Origin: an uncultured Sphingomonas sp.
Lineage (GTDB): Bacteria > Pseudomonadota > Alphaproteobacteria > Sphingomonadales > Sphingomonadaceae
Reading direction: 5' to 3'
DNA: 64,000 bases
Assembly (NCBI RefSeq): GCF_913062585.1
Contig: NZ_CAJXWX010000001.1
Location: 186,001-250,000, forward strand
Shown in pieces: positions 18,597-27,648 of this stretch. The notes beneath the pieces were generated by a model that saw only the letters and a list, made by a program, of their open reading frames with translations, did no database searches and was not told where the DNA came from. Numbering within the stretch: position 1 is the first letter of the stretch; the number at the start of each line of letters is the position of its first letter. The position numbers and the translations under genes were made by a program.

Positions 18597-18628
18597 TTTG
18601 GGTTTGGGGTTGAAGGTTTCCCTTGGGC

Positions 18629-18725
18629 TTCGACTTCGCTCAGCCCGAACGGAGCGTAGGAATGGCTGAACGGGGTTGGGTATGGGTCTGGATACCATCC
18701 TCCGTTCAGGCTGAGCGAAGTCGAA
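18629..18725. repeat. Inverted pair of TTCGACTTCGCTCAG repeats
   Basis: TTCGACTTCGCTCAGCCCG... at 18629-18652 and the inverse CCGTTCAGGCTGAGCGAAG... at 18702-18725, the same family as 15517-15603 and 31409-31540. The surrounding 18597-18780 is otherwise empty. Confidence 0.75.
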
Positions 18726-18780
18726 ACCCACGCCCTCACCCCGCCCCAATCCCCAAACCCGTCACCCATTTCACCAACAG

Positions 18781-18799
18781 GTAATTGATAATCAATCGC
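18781..18799 (+). promoter_or_regulatory. Fur-box-like site upstream of feoAB
   Basis: GTAATTGATAATCAATCGC matches the classical 19-bp Fur consensus at 13 positions by my count, including an uninterrupted core TGATAATCA. It is 21 bases before the feoA ATG, in an AT-rich island that contrasts with the GC-rich surroundings, as expected for an iron-repressed ferrous transporter. Confidence 0.65.
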
Positions 18800-18819
18800 A
18801 CGGGCGTTATGTATGTCCC

Positions 18820-19071
18820 ATGGCGATGCTCAGCAGTCTCGAAACCCTTCCCCGGCGGCAACCGGCGACCGTGGCCGCGATCGACTGGGCCCAGCTGGCG
18901 TTGCCCGAGGCGCGCCGTCTGCGCGAACTGGGCTTCGACGAAGGCGTGGGGGTCGAGGTGCTGCACCGCGCGACCCTGGGCAGCGGGCCGATCGCCTGCC
19001 GGATCGGTCGGATGACGGTAGCGCTGCGTCGCCGGGTCGCCGCCTCGATTCGCGTCGCGCCGGGCGCCTGA
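18820..19071 (+). CDS. feoA: Ferrous iron transport protein A
   Basis: 83 aa SH3-like cytoplasmic protein that works with FeoB. 'LPEARRLRELGFDEGVGVEVLHRATLGSGPIACRIGRMTVALRRRVAASIRV' shows the FeoA pattern: short strands, the 'GF.EG..V' turn and the final 'ALR...A..I.V'. ATG at 18820 (a second ATG two codons later). It is followed after 16 bases by feoB and preceded by a Fur-like box, so feoAB is likely iron-repressed. No feoC is seen. Confidence 0.92.
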   Translation: MAMLSSLETLPRRQPATVAAIDWAQLALPEARRLRELGFDEGVGVEVLHRATLGSGPIACRIGRMTVALRRRVAASIRVAPGA

Positions 19072-19087
19072 AGCCGATCCGGATATA

Positions 19088-20947
19088 ATGAACGCCGCAC
19101 CGCTGGTTGCGCTCGTCGGCAATCCCAATGCCGGCAAAAGCGCCCTGTTTAACGCGCTGACCGGCGCGCGGCAGAAGGTCGGCAATTATCCCGGCGTCAC
19201 GGTCGAGCGCCATTCGGGCCGGCTGGTGCTCGACGACGGTCGCCCGGTCGAGCTGGTCGACCTGCCCGGCGCCTATAGCCTGGATCCCGGCAGCCTGGAC
19301 GAGCAGGTCACGCGCAACGTCGTGATGGGATCGCAGGCGGGCGAGCGGCGCCCCGACGCGCTGGTCGTGGTGGTCGATGCGGCCAATCTCGACAATCACC
19401 TGCGCTTCACGTTGCAGCTGATCGCACTCGGCCTGCCGGTCGTGGTCGCGCTCAACATGGTCGACCTGGCCGAGCGCGATGGCCTGACGCTCGATGCGGA
19501 TATTCTGGCGCGTGAGCTGGGGGTGACGGTGATCCCGACGGTCGCGGTGCGTCGTCGCGGCCTGGACGCCCTCAAGGCCGAGATCGACCGGCTGGTCGCC
19601 CAGGAGCGCGCCCAGGCCGTCGCCTCCGCCGACCAGATCGACGACATCGTCACCCTGCAACGCCGCGCCCGCCGGATCGCATCGGCCGCGACCGTGGCCG
19701 AGACCCCGACCCGCCGCTGGACCCATTTGTTCGACTCGGTCGCACTGCATCCGATCGTCGGCCCCATCCTGCTGATCGCGCTGCTCTTCATCATGTTCCA
19801 GGCGGTCTTCGCCTGGTCGCAGACGCCGGTCGAATGGATCGAGGACGGATTCAAATGGCTGGAGATCCAGGCCGGGCTGCTGCTGCCCGAGGGCTGGTTC
19901 CGCAGCCTGATCACCGACGGCCTGATCGCCGGGGTCGGCGCGGTCATCGTCTTCCTGCCGCTGATCCTGATCCTGTTCCTGTTCATCCTGGTGCTGGAGG
20001 CGACCGGGTACATGGTCCGCGCAGCCTTCCTGATGGACCGGCTGATGGCGCAGGTCGGCCTGTCGGGCCGCGCCTTCATCCCGCTGCTCTCGTCCTTCGC
20101 CTGTGCGGTGCCCGGCATCATGGCGACGCGGACGATCGACGATGAGAAGGACCGGCTGACCACCATATTGATCGCGCCGCTGATGACCTGTTCGGCGCGG
20201 CTGCCGGTCTATACCATCATCATCAGCGCCTTCATTCCCGACCGGCAGGTGTTGCCGTTCGTAGGCTTGCAGGGGCTGGTGCTACTAGGCCTCTATCTGA
20301 TGGGCATCGTCGGCGCGTTCGTCGCCGCGCTGCTGCTCCGCCGCACCGTCACCAAGGGCGCGTCGTCGGGCTTCATGATGGAAATGCCCAAATATCAGTG
20401 GCCGCATATCCGCGACGTACTGCTCGGCCTGTGGAGCCGCGCGCTGATCTTCCTGAAGCGCGCCGGGACCACCATCGCGCTGACCACCGTGATCCTGTGG
20501 GCGCTCCTCTCCTTCCCCAAGCCGCCGGAAGGCTCGGGCATCTCGCCGGTCGATTATTCGATCGCGGGCCGCATCGCGAGCGGGATCGAGGTCGTGGTGC
20601 GCCCGATCGGCTTCAACCGCGACATCGCCCTTGCCCTCGTCCCCGCCATGGCCGCGCGCGAAGTCGCGGTGGCCGCCATCGGCACCGTCTATGCCATCGA
20701 CGATACCGAGCATGAGGGCGGGCAGAAAGCGATGACCGACAAGCTGAAGCGCAACTGGTCGCTGCCCACCGCGCTCGCCTTCCTGATGTGGTTCGTCTTC
20801 GCGCCGCAGTGCATTTCCACCATCGCGGTGACGCGGCGAGAGACCAATGGGTGGAAATGGCCCGCCTTCATGGTAGGGTATCTCTTCGTGACCGCCTATG
20901 TCATGGCGGGCATCACATATTGGCTGGCCGTCTTCGCCGGCCTCTAG
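19088..20947 (+). CDS. feoB: Ferrous iron transporter B (GTPase-coupled)
   Basis: 619 aa inner-membrane Fe(II) importer. N-terminal G domain (about 1-170) with G1 'GNPNAGKSALFNALTG', 'NYPGVTVE' (switch I), 'DLPGAYSL' (G3) and 'ALNMVDLAERDG' (G4). Then a helical bundle and a membrane core (about 225-619) with two Gate motifs: 'FACAVPGIMATRTI' carries the Cys implicated in translocation, and 'NRDIALALVPAMAAREV' lies in the second half. A hydrophilic tail is absent, which makes it shorter than the 773-residue enteric protein but typical of many alphaproteobacteria. Second gene of feoAB. Confidence 0.97.
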   Translation: MNAAPLVALVGNPNAGKSALFNALTGARQKVGNYPGVTVERHSGRLVLDDGRPVELVDLPGAYSLDPGSLDEQVTRNVVMGSQAGERRPDALVVVVDAANLDNHLRFTLQLIALGLPVVVALNMVDLAERDGLTLDADILARELGVTVIPTVAVRRRGLDALKAEIDRLVAQERAQAVASADQIDDIVTLQRRARRIASAATVAETPTRRWTHLFDSVALHPIVGPILLIALLFIMFQAVFAWSQTPVEWIEDGFKWLEIQAGLLLPEGWFRSLITDGLIAGVGAVIVFLPLILILFLFILVLEATGYMVRAAFLMDRLMAQVGLSGRAFIPLLSSFACAVPGIMATRTIDDEKDRLTTILIAPLMTCSARLPVYTIIISAFIPDRQVLPFVGLQGLVLLGLYLMGIVGAFVAALLLRRTVTKGASSGFMMEMPKYQWPHIRDVLLGLWSRALIFLKRAGTTIALTTVILWALLSFPKPPEGSGISPVDYSIAGRIASGIEVVVRPIGFNRDIALALVPAMAAREVAVAAIGTVYAIDDTEHEGGQKAMTDKLKRNWSLPTALAFLMWFVFAPQCISTIAVTRRETNGWKWPAFMVGYLFVTAYVMAGITYWLAVFAGL

Positions 20948-20967
20948 AACAAGCACAGGACTGATAC

Positions 20968-21549
20968 ATGGCGGGCAGCGTCAACAAGGTGATTCTCGTC
21001 GGCAATCTGGGACGCGATCCCGAGAGCCGCTCCTTCCAGAATGGCGGCAAGGTGGTCGAGCTGCGCATCGCCACGTCGGAATCGTGGAAGGACCGCAACA
21101 GCGGCGAGCGCAAGGAAAAGACCGAGTGGCACACGGTCAAGATCTTCAACGAAGGTCTGGCCAATGTCGCAGAGCGCTTCCTGCGCAAGGGCTCGAAAGT
21201 GTATATCGAGGGCGCGCTGACCACCCGCAAATGGCAGGACCAGCAGGGTAACGACCGCTACTCGACCGAGGTGACGCTGCAGGGCTTCAACTCGGTGCTG
21301 ACCATGCTCGACGGCCCCGGCGGCGGCCAGGGCGGCGGCGGCGGTCGCGGTGGCAGCGACTTTGGCGGCGGCGATGATTTCGGCGGCGGCGACTTTGGTG
21401 GCGGGTTGAGCGGCTTTGGCGGCGGCAGCCGTGGCGGTTCGGGCAACCAGAGCGGCGGCGGAAGCCAGAATGGGAACGGCGGCAACCGTGGCGGGTTCGG
21501 ACAGGGCGGCGGCTTCGCCGACGATCTGGACGACGACGTGCCGTTCTGA
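20968..21549 (+). CDS. ssb: Single-stranded DNA-binding protein
   Basis: 193 aa. N-terminal OB fold (1-110): '[19 protein letters not shown]', '[31 protein letters not shown]'. A long glycine-rich linker (about 115-180) with repeated GGGDFGGG units follows, and the C-terminal acidic tip 'DDLDDDVPF' recruits replication and repair partners. ATG 20968 lies 20 bases after feoB. Essential in replication; probably has its own promoter or reads through from feoB. The gene is intact and of normal length. Confidence 0.98.
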   Translation: MAGSVNKVILVGNLGRDPESRSFQNGGKVVELRIATSESWKDRNSGERKEKTEWHTVKIFNEGLANVAERFLRKGSKVYIEGALTTRKWQDQQGNDRYSTEVTLQGFNSVLTMLDGPGGGQGGGGGRGGSDFGGGDDFGGGDFGGGLSGFGGGSRGGSGNQSGGGSQNGNGGNRGGFGQGGGFADDLDDDVPF

Positions 21550-21577
21550 TCGGGCAGGTTTTCCTCAAGGGGCGGAG

Positions 21578-23179
21578 ATGGACAAGACGCTGGAAGACGA
21601 TGCGACGGCCTGCCCTGGCGTGCGTGTAGCTGACACCCCCGCTTCCGCATCCGTGCGCGAGGCCGATCGCGCCGCCGTCATCCGCGCCTATGATCTGGCG
21701 GGCTATCGCGATAGCGGGCAGCTCGACGATCTGGCCGCCTTCGCCGCCGAACTTTGCGGCACGCCGATCGCGCTCGTCAGCGTAGTCGAAGAGGAAACCC
21801 AGCAATTTCTGGCGACGGTCGGCATCGACGCGGCGCAGACGCCGCGCGACACATCCTTCTGCGCGCATGTGATGGTCGGCCGGACCCGGACCATGGTCGT
21901 CCCCGATGCGCGTAGCGATGTGCGTTTCGCCGATTATTCGCTGGTGAAGGGCCCACCCTATATTCGCTTCTACGCCGGCGCCCGGCTTCTTTCGCGTGAA
22001 GCCATACCGCTGGGCGCGATCTGCGTCATTTCTCCCGAGCCACGCCCCGATGGCCTGACTCCGTTCCAGCAGCGCGGGCTGGAAGTGCTGGCGACCGCCG
22101 TGATGGGCCGGTTGCAGGACCGCCGCGCGCGGCGAGAGCATGAACGCACCGTCGAGGCGTCCGAGGCGCGCGTCGCCGACAGCGAGCAACGGTTCCGGAC
22201 GCTGGCCGACACCATGCCGCAAATGGTCTGGTCGACCCAGCCCGACGGCTTCCACGACTATTATAATGCCCGCTGGTACGAGTTCACCGGCATGCCCGAC
22301 GGCTCGACCGATGGCGAGGCGTGGAACGGCATGTTCCATGTCGACGACCAGGACCGCGCCTGGGCCCGGTGGCGGCACAGCCTGGCGACCGGCGATCCCT
22401 ATCAGATCGAATATCGCCTGCGGCATCGCGACGGCACCTATCGCTGGGTGCTGGGCCGCGCGCTGCCAATCCGCGATGGCGAGGGACGGATCACGCGCTG
22501 GTTCGGCACCTGCACCGACATCCATGAGCAGAAACTGGCGCTGGAAGAGCGCGAAATCGTCAGCCAGGAGCTGAGCCACCGGATCAAGAACATCTTTGCG
22601 GTGATCTCCGGCCTGATCGCCTTTGCCGCGCGCAGCCATCCGGGCTTTACCGGCATCGCCAGCGACCTGCGCGACCGGATCACCGCGCTGGGCCGTGCGC
22701 ACGACTTCGTCCGGCCGCATAGCCCCCAGTCCCGGCCCAAAGCGCGGCAGGACTCGCTGCACGGGCTGCTGACCGACCTGTTCGATCCCTATCGCGGCGA
22801 TACCGATGCGCGCATCCGCCTGTCGGGCGACGATGTGCCGGTCGACGACCGCTCCGCGACCCCGCTCGCGCTGCTGTTCCACGAACTGGCGACCAATGCG
22901 GCCAAATATGGTGCCCTTTCGGTGACCGAGGGGCATGTCGACCTGGCGATCGTCCGCGAGGGCGACATGGTCGCGTTGTGCTGGCGGGAACGCGGTGGCC
23001 CCATGCTGGAAGCCGTGCCCCACCATAGCGGGTTCGGCTCGCAACTGGTCGAGTTGTCGGCGGTCCGGCAGCTGGGCGGCACGGTGCAGCGCGACTGGCA
23101 TCGCGACGGGCTGGTGGTGACGATCCAGGTGCCGCTGGCAGCGTTCAGCCGTCCGGCGGGCACGGGGCCCTGCCGTTAA
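21578..23179 (+). CDS. GAF-PAS HWE-family sensor histidine kinase
   Basis: 533 aa soluble kinase starting MDKTLEDDATACPG (ATG 21578, GGCGGAG just upstream). Domains: GAF about 35-180 ('CAHVMVGRTRTMVVPDARSD'), PAS of the PAS_3 type about 205-320 ('FRTLADTMPQMVWSTQPDGFHDYYNARW'), then an HWE kinase core about 325-525. The phospho-acceptor His is in 'LSHRIKNIFAVISGL'. The ATP lid begins 'FHELATNAAKYGALS', and 'LCWRERGGP' carries the W-x-E signature. No transmembrane segment, so it senses a cytoplasmic signal. In alphaproteobacteria many such kinases feed the general stress response (PhyR) or single-domain regulators; a receiver gene lies convergently just downstream. Confidence 0.93.
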   Translation: MDKTLEDDATACPGVRVADTPASASVREADRAAVIRAYDLAGYRDSGQLDDLAAFAAELCGTPIALVSVVEEETQQFLATVGIDAAQTPRDTSFCAHVMVGRTRTMVVPDARSDVRFADYSLVKGPPYIRFYAGARLLSREAIPLGAICVISPEPRPDGLTPFQQRGLEVLATAVMGRLQDRRARREHERTVEASEARVADSEQRFRTLADTMPQMVWSTQPDGFHDYYNARWYEFTGMPDGSTDGEAWNGMFHVDDQDRAWARWRHSLATGDPYQIEYRLRHRDGTYRWVLGRALPIRDGEGRITRWFGTCTDIHEQKLALEEREIVSQELSHRIKNIFAVISGLIAFAARSHPGFTGIASDLRDRITALGRAHDFVRPHSPQSRPKARQDSLHGLLTDLFDPYRGDTDARIRLSGDDVPVDDRSATPLALLFHELATNAAKYGALSVTEGHVDLAIVREGDMVALCWRERGGPMLEAVPHHSGFGSQLVELSAVRQLGGTVQRDWHRDGLVVTIQVPLAAFSRPAGTGPCR

Positions 23180-23212
23180 AAGCTGCGCTGAGGTAGCGTC
23201 GAGGCCGAGCCG

Positions 23213-23617
23213 TCAGGCGCTCAGCCCGAGCGGAACGACATATTCGGTCGGCTGCTCTACCGCGCCGATCGTTCCCCCGGTCGCCATCGCCGCCGCCGCC
23301 AGGATCGCACGTTCGCTGAAGGGCTTGCGGATATAGCCCAGCGCCTGGACATGCGTACCGATCTGTGCGGGATTGGCGGTGACGAACACGATCTTCAGCC
23401 CGAAATCCTGCGCCAGTCGATGCGCGATCTCCGGCCCCGTCGCACCGTCGCGCAGGTTCACATCGACAAAGGCAAAGCTGCATCCGGGCGCGGTTTCGAT
23501 GGCGGTGCGGCTATCCGCCGCGATTCCGGCGACATTATAGCCAGCATCGGTCAGAATGCGCTCCAGATCGAGGGCCACGAAAATCTCGTCTTCCACGATC
23601 AGGGCGGTTTGGCTCAT
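23213..23617 (-). CDS. Single-domain response regulator (receiver only)
   Basis: 134 aa: 'MSQTALIVEDEIFVALDLERIL' with the acidic pair, phospho-acceptor Asp in 'FAFVDVNLRDG', Thr in 'IVFVTANP', and Lys in 'YIRKPFSE'. The FATGUY-like pattern (prolines near the active site) fits alphaproteobacterial single-domain receivers. There is no output domain, so it probably acts as a phosphate sink, relay or through protein contacts. It is convergent with the HWE kinase gene and 33 bp away from it, downstream of metW. Its own promoter at 23644-23669 resembles the EcfG stress-sigma consensus. Confidence 0.92.
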   Translation of the reverse strand: MSQTALIVEDEIFVALDLERILTDAGYNVAGIAADSRTAIETAPGCSFAFVDVNLRDGATGPEIAHRLAQDFGLKIVFVTANPAQIGTHVQALGYIRKPFSERAILAAAAMATGGTIGAVEQPTEYVVPLGLSA

Positions 23618-23643
23618 GTCAAATTCCCGTCACTTTCGCCCTC

Positions 23644-23669
23644 AACATTCTTGATACAGATAAAGTTCC
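23644..23669 (-). promoter_or_regulatory. EcfG-like (general stress sigma) promoter for the response regulator
   Basis: Reading the minus strand: GGAAC, 17 bases, TGTT. The alphaproteobacterial EcfG consensus is GGAAC-N16-17-CGTT, so only one base differs. The predicted start of transcription is about 20 bases before the ATG at 23617. It sits in an AT-rich gap between metW and the regulator gene. Confidence 0.6.
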
Positions 23670-23685
23670 GGCAAATGTCATGATT

Positions 23686-24279
23686 TCACCGACGTAACAA
23701 AAATACCGCATGTTCAGCCCGGAAATTGGCCGCCGCCGCGCTGGTCGGCCGGCCGCGCGACAGGAACCAGCTGCCCTCCACCGTGATCCGCCGCTGGCGG
23801 ACAAAGGCGCGGAAGTCGTCGATCGTCACATGGTGGATGTTGGGCGTGTCATACCATTGTTCGGGCAGCAGCTTGGTCACCGGCATCCGCCCACCCCAGA
23901 GCAGCGACAGGCGCACCCGCCAATGCGCGAAATTGGGAAAGGACACGAAGGCGCGATTGCCGATGCGCAGCAGATGGTCGAGCACCTGGTCGGGCGCGCG
24001 CGCGGTCTGCAGCGTCTGGCTGAGGATCGCATAGTCGAACCCCTTGTCGGGATAGCCCGCCAGGTCGACATCGGCATCGCCCTGCACCACCGCCAGCCCG
24101 CGCGCGACGGCCGAGGCGACATTGGCCGGATCGATCTCCAGCCCGCGCGCGTCCACGCCTGCTTCGTCGCGCAGCGCCGCCATCAACTGCCCGTCGCCGC
24201 AGCCTATATCGAGCACACGCGCGCCGCGCGCGACATGACGTGCGATGATCGCCAGATCGGGCCGCAACGCCTCGCTCAT
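23686..24279 (-). CDS. metW: Methionine biosynthesis protein MetW
   Basis: 197 aa SAM-methyltransferase-like protein. '[18 protein letters not shown]' is motif I; '[25 protein letters not shown]' and '[27 protein letters not shown]' are characteristic of MetW rather than general methyltransferases. '[22 protein letters not shown]' completes the family pattern. It overlaps metX by 4 bp (ATGA). In proteobacteria MetW and MetX act together in homoserine acylation; MetW is required for or boosts MetX activity, though its exact role is debated. Confidence 0.95.
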   Translation of the reverse strand: MSEALRPDLAIIARHVARGARVLDIGCGDGQLMAALRDEAGVDARGLEIDPANVASAVARGLAVVQGDADVDLAGYPDKGFDYAILSQTLQTARAPDQVLDHLLRIGNRAFVSFPNFAHWRVRLSLLWGGRMPVTKLLPEQWYDTPNIHHVTIDDFRAFVRQRRITVEGSWFLSRGRPTSAAAANFRAEHAVFLLRR

Positions 24280-25436
24280 GGCTCGGCCCGCAGGAAACCG
24301 TCGATCACCCGGTTCATCTCGGGCGCCTCCAGCAGGAAGGCGTCATGGCCATAGGGGCTCGACAGCTCGACGAAACTCGCCGCCGCCCCCGCCGCGTTCA
24401 GCGCCTGCACGACGCTGCGCGACTCGGAAGTGGGGTACAGCCAGTCGGTGTCGAAGCTGACGATGCAGAAGCGGGTCTTCGTCCCCCGGAAGGCGTTGGC
24501 GAGCAGCCCGCCATGCTCCTCGGCCAGATCGAAATAATCGAGCGCGCGGGTAATGTAGAGGTACGAGTTCGCATCGAACCGGTCGACGAAGCTCAGCCCC
24601 TGATGCCGGAGATAGCTCTCGACCTGGAAATCGGCGTCGAAGCCGAAGCTCTTGGCCCCGTCCGGCCGGTCGGGCCGCGCCTGGAGCCGACGCCCGAACT
24701 TCTCGGTCAGCCCGGCTTCCGACAAATAGGTGATGTGCGCCGCCATCCGCGCCACCGCCAGGCCGGCGGCAGGAGGATCGTTCGACTCGTAATAGGCGCC
24801 GCCGCGCCATTTCGGGTCGGCCATGATCGCCTGTCGCCCCACCTCGTGGAACGCGATATTCTGCGCCGAATGCCGCGCGGTCGAGGCGACCATGACGCAG
24901 GCGCGCACCCGCTCGGGAAGGGTCGCGGCCCAACTGATGGCCTGCATCCCGCCCATCGAGCCGCCGACCACCGCCTTCAACACGCCGACGCCCAGATGGT
25001 CGAGCAGCATGGCCTGCGCGCGCACCATGTCGCGGATGGTGATGACCGGGAAGCGCATCCCCCAGGGTTCGGCAGTCGAGGGGTCGATGGTCGCGGGACC
25101 GGACGATCCCATACAGCTGCCGATGACGTTCGAGCAGATGATGAAATGCCGCGCCGGGTCGATCGGCTTGCCCTCGCCCACCAGACGCGTCCACCAGCCG
25201 GGCTTGCCGGTGCGCGGATGGGGCGAGGCGACATGCTGGTCGCCGGTCAGCGCATGGCAGATCAGGATGGCATTGGAGCCGTCCGCATTCAGCGTGCCAT
25301 AGGTCTCATAGCCGATCTCGACCGGCGACAGGAAGCCGCCGCCGTCGAGCCGCAGCGGCCCGGGCAGCACGACATGCCGCGACAGACCGAAACGCTGGTC
25401 GTCGCCAAGGGATTGCGTGGAAACGGAAGCGGCCAT
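24276..25436 (-). CDS. metX: Homoserine O-acyltransferase
   Basis: 386 aa alpha/beta-hydrolase enzyme that activates homoserine for methionine synthesis. True start [16 protein letters not shown] at 25436; the track ORF extends 267 codons upstream in shadow of hisC. Seen: '[14 protein letters not shown]' (oxyanion region), nucleophile '[13 protein letters not shown]', Asp in '[15 protein letters not shown]', His in '[12 protein letters not shown]'. Annotation is usually homoserine O-acetyltransferase. Some MetX proteins use succinyl-CoA, and motif reading alone does not settle this here. Divergent from hisC with 63 bp between; no SAM riboswitch fits in that gap. Confidence 0.95.
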   Translation of the reverse strand: MAASVSTQSLGDDQRFGLSRHVVLPGPLRLDGGGFLSPVEIGYETYGTLNADGSNAILICHALTGDQHVASPHPRTGKPGWWTRLVGEGKPIDPARHFIICSNVIGSCMGSSGPATIDPSTAEPWGMRFPVITIRDMVRAQAMLLDHLGVGVLKAVVGGSMGGMQAISWAATLPERVRACVMVASTARHSAQNIAFHEVGRQAIMADPKWRGGAYYESNDPPAAGLAVARMAAHITYLSEAGLTEKFGRRLQARPDRPDGAKSFGFDADFQVESYLRHQGLSFVDRFDANSYLYITRALDYFDLAEEHGGLLANAFRGTKTRFCIVSFDTDWLYPTSESRSVVQALNAAGAAASFVELSSPYGHDAFLLEAPEMNRVIDGFLRAEP

Positions 25437-25499
25437 GGAGCGATATCCGCTAGGCCGCGATGCTTGGCAACGCAAGGGCGAGGCCGCTATGGCGGGCCC

Positions 25500-26618
25500 A
25501 TGACCGAGCTTACCGCCCCCGAACCGATCTCCTGGGTCAAGGCGATCGCGCCTTATGTCCCCGGCCGCGCGACGACCGATGACGGGCGCAAGGTCGTCAA
25601 ACTCTCGTCCAACGAGAATCCGCTGGGCACGAGCGAAAAGGCGCGCGCCGCCTTTGCCGCCGCCGCCAGCCAGCTGGAGCGTTACCCGGACGCGAGTGCG
25701 ACCGCTTTGCGCGAGGCGATCGGCGCGGTGCATGGGCTCGACCCGGCGCGGATCATCTATGGCACCGGCTCGGACGAGATCCTGCATCTGGCGGCGGGCG
25801 CGTTCGCCGGGCCGGGGGACGAGATCATCCATGTCCGCTACGGCTTCTCGGTCTATGAGATCGCGACCCGCCGTGTCGGCGCGGAGCCGGTGGTGGTCGC
25901 CGATCACGACTATGCCACCGATGTCGACGCGATCCTGGCCGCCGTCACGGACAAGACCAAGGTCGTCTTCGTCGCCAATCCCAACAACCCGACCGGCACC
26001 TATGCGGGCGCGGGCGAGATTGCGCGGCTGCACGCCGGGCTGCCTGCCCATGTCCTCTTGGTCCTCGACCAGGCCTATGCCGAATATCTGGACGTCGGCG
26101 AGGATGATGGCGGGCTGGCGCTGGCCGAGCAGGCCCCGAACGTGCTGGTGTCGCGCACCTTTTCCAAGATCCACGGGCTGGCCGCCGAGCGGATCGGCTG
26201 GGGCTATGCCTCGGCGGCGATCGTCGACGCGCTGCACCGCATCCGCGCGCCGTTCAACGTGACCATCGCGGGCCAGAATGCCGCGATCGAGGCGATCCGC
26301 GACCGCGCCTTTGTCGAGGCGTCACGCGCGCACAATGCCACGTGGCTCGCCTGGTTCGAGGAGCAGATCGCGTCGCTCGGCAATGCGGGGCTGCGCTGCG
26401 TGCCGTCCAAGGCGAATTTCTCGCTCGTCCTGTTCGAGGGCAAGCTGACCGCCGAGCGCGCCTATCATGGCCTGATGGATGCCGGCTACATCGTCCGCTG
26501 GCTGCCGGGCCAGGGCCTCGGCCAGGCGCTGCGCATCACCATCGGCACCGAGGACGAGGTGAAGGGCGTCGTCGCCGCACTGCGTGCCATGGTGGAATCT
26601 GAGGCGAAGGGGGCATAA
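25500..26618 (+). CDS. hisC: Histidinol-phosphate aminotransferase (possibly also aromatic aminotransferase)
   Basis: 372 aa PLP enzyme; ATG 25500 ([23 protein letters not shown]) chosen because the upstream half of the track ORF is antisense to metX. Seen: '[15 protein letters not shown]', '[13 protein letters not shown]', '[12 protein letters not shown]' (substrate carboxylate and PLP contacts), PLP lysine in '[19 protein letters not shown]', and '[18 protein letters not shown]' at the end. It converts imidazole-acetol phosphate to histidinol phosphate. Its tight coupling to the prephenate dehydrogenase gene suggests it also or mainly serves in tyrosine/phenylalanine synthesis, as known for some HisC homologues. 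Confidence 0.93.
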   Translation: MTELTAPEPISWVKAIAPYVPGRATTDDGRKVVKLSSNENPLGTSEKARAAFAAAASQLERYPDASATALREAIGAVHGLDPARIIYGTGSDEILHLAAGAFAGPGDEIIHVRYGFSVYEIATRRVGAEPVVVADHDYATDVDAILAAVTDKTKVVFVANPNNPTGTYAGAGEIARLHAGLPAHVLLVLDQAYAEYLDVGEDDGGLALAEQAPNVLVSRTFSKIHGLAAERIGWGYASAAIVDALHRIRAPFNVTIAGQNAAIEAIRDRAFVEASRAHNATWLAWFEEQIASLGNAGLRCVPSKANFSLVLFEGKLTAERAYHGLMDAGYIVRWLPGQGLGQALRITIGTEDEVKGVVAALRAMVESEAKGA

Positions 26619-27529
26619 TGCTGCCCTTCGCGCGGATCACCATCATCGGGCTCGGCCTGATCGGCTCCTCGGTCGCACGGGCGACGCGCAAGGCGATGCC
26701 GACCGCGCGGATCACCGCCTATGACGCCGATCCGGCGGTGCGCGAGACGGTGCGCGCGCTCGATCTGGCCGATGACGTCGCCGACACGGCGGGCGCCAGC
26801 GTGATCGACGCCGACTTCGTCATCCTCTGCGTGCCGGTCGGCGCGATGGGCGCGGTCGCCGCCGAATTCGCCGACGACCTGCCCGCCGAGGCGGTCGTCT
26901 CCGACGTGGGCAGTTGCAAGGGCTCGGTCCTCGCCGCGCTGACCGACGCGCTGCCCGGTGCAACGATCATCCCGGCGCACCCGGTCGCGGGCACCGAGCG
27001 CAGCGGGCCGGAGGCGGGCTTCGCCACGCTGTTCCAGAAGCGCTGGTGCATCGTCACGCCGCCAGAGGGCGCGGACGAACTCGCCGTCGAGCGGGTGGCG
27101 GAATATTGGCGGCGGCTGGGCGCCGATGTCGAACTGATGGCCCCCGATCATCACGACCGGGTGCTCGCCGTCACCAGCCATCTGCCGCACCTGATCGCCT
27201 ATACGATTGTCGGCACCGCCAGCGATCTGGAGGAGGTGACCCAGTCCGAGGTCATCAAATATTCGGCGGGCGGTTTCCGCGACTTCACCCGCATCGCCGC
27301 ATCGGACCCGACCATGTGGCGCGACGTGTTCCTGACCAATCGCGAGGCGGTGCTGGAGATGCTCCAGCGCTTCTCCGAGGATCTCAGCCAGCTGCAACGC
27401 GCGATCCGCTGGGGCAAGGGCGACGAGCTGTTCGACCTGTTCAGCCGCACCCGCGCCATCCGCCGCTCGATCATCGACCAGGGCCAGGACGACGCCCGCG
27501 AGGATTTCGGGCGGAATCACGAGGGATAG
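26618..27529 (+). CDS. tyrA: Prephenate / arogenate dehydrogenase
   Basis: 303 aa NAD(P)-dependent dehydrogenase of tyrosine synthesis. Rossmann motif 'ITIIGLGLIGSSVARATR' at the start, 'DFVILCVPVGAMGAV', 'VVSDVGSCKGSVL', and the active-site segment 'PAHPVAGTERSGPEAG' with catalytic His. 'VTSHLPHLIAYTIVG' and 'FSAGGFRDFTRIAASDPTMW'-like wording (here 'YSAGGFRDFTRIAAS') define the helical dimer domain. No chorismate mutase or ACT domain is fused. Starts on the last base of the hisC stop (TAATG), clearly one operon. Whether prephenate or arogenate is preferred cannot be told. Confidence 0.94.
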   Translation: MLPFARITIIGLGLIGSSVARATRKAMPTARITAYDADPAVRETVRALDLADDVADTAGASVIDADFVILCVPVGAMGAVAAEFADDLPAEAVVSDVGSCKGSVLAALTDALPGATIIPAHPVAGTERSGPEAGFATLFQKRWCIVTPPEGADELAVERVAEYWRRLGADVELMAPDHHDRVLAVTSHLPHLIAYTIVGTASDLEEVTQSEVIKYSAGGFRDFTRIAASDPTMWRDVFLTNREAVLEMLQRFSEDLSQLQRAIRWGKGDELFDLFSRTRAIRRSIIDQGQDDAREDFGRNHEG

Positions 27530-27534
27530 ACCCA

Positions 27535-27648
27535 TTCCTCCCCTGCAAGGGGAGGGGGACCAGCGAAGCTGGTGGAGGGGTGTCCCCGCTGGCCGTGACA
27601 CCCCTCCGTCAGTCCTTCGGACTGCCACCTCCCCTTACAGGGGAGGAA
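27535..27648. repeat. Multi-hairpin repeat element, family A copy 1
   Basis: Terminal inverted repeats: TTCCTCCCCTGCAAGGGGAG... at the left and CCTCCCCTTACAGGGGAGG... at the right, each itself a hairpin. Between them are ACCAG/CTGGT, GGAGGGGTGTC/GACACCCCTCC and CAGTCC/GGACTG pairs. Related copies lie at 38554, 43761, 54646 and (solo) 60571. The right end contains the stop codon of plsC. Confidence 0.85.

Noticed and set aside
21300-21500. Tandem repeat in the ssb gene as a separate element
   Set aside because: It is the normal glycine-rich linker of SSB.
24345-25499. N-terminal half of a 757-aa plus-strand ORF ahead of hisC
   Set aside because: It is antisense to metX; HisC homology begins at the ATG at 25500.
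25437-25499. SAM riboswitch upstream of metX
   Set aside because: The gap is 63 bp, shared with the hisC promoter, and lacks SAM-II features.
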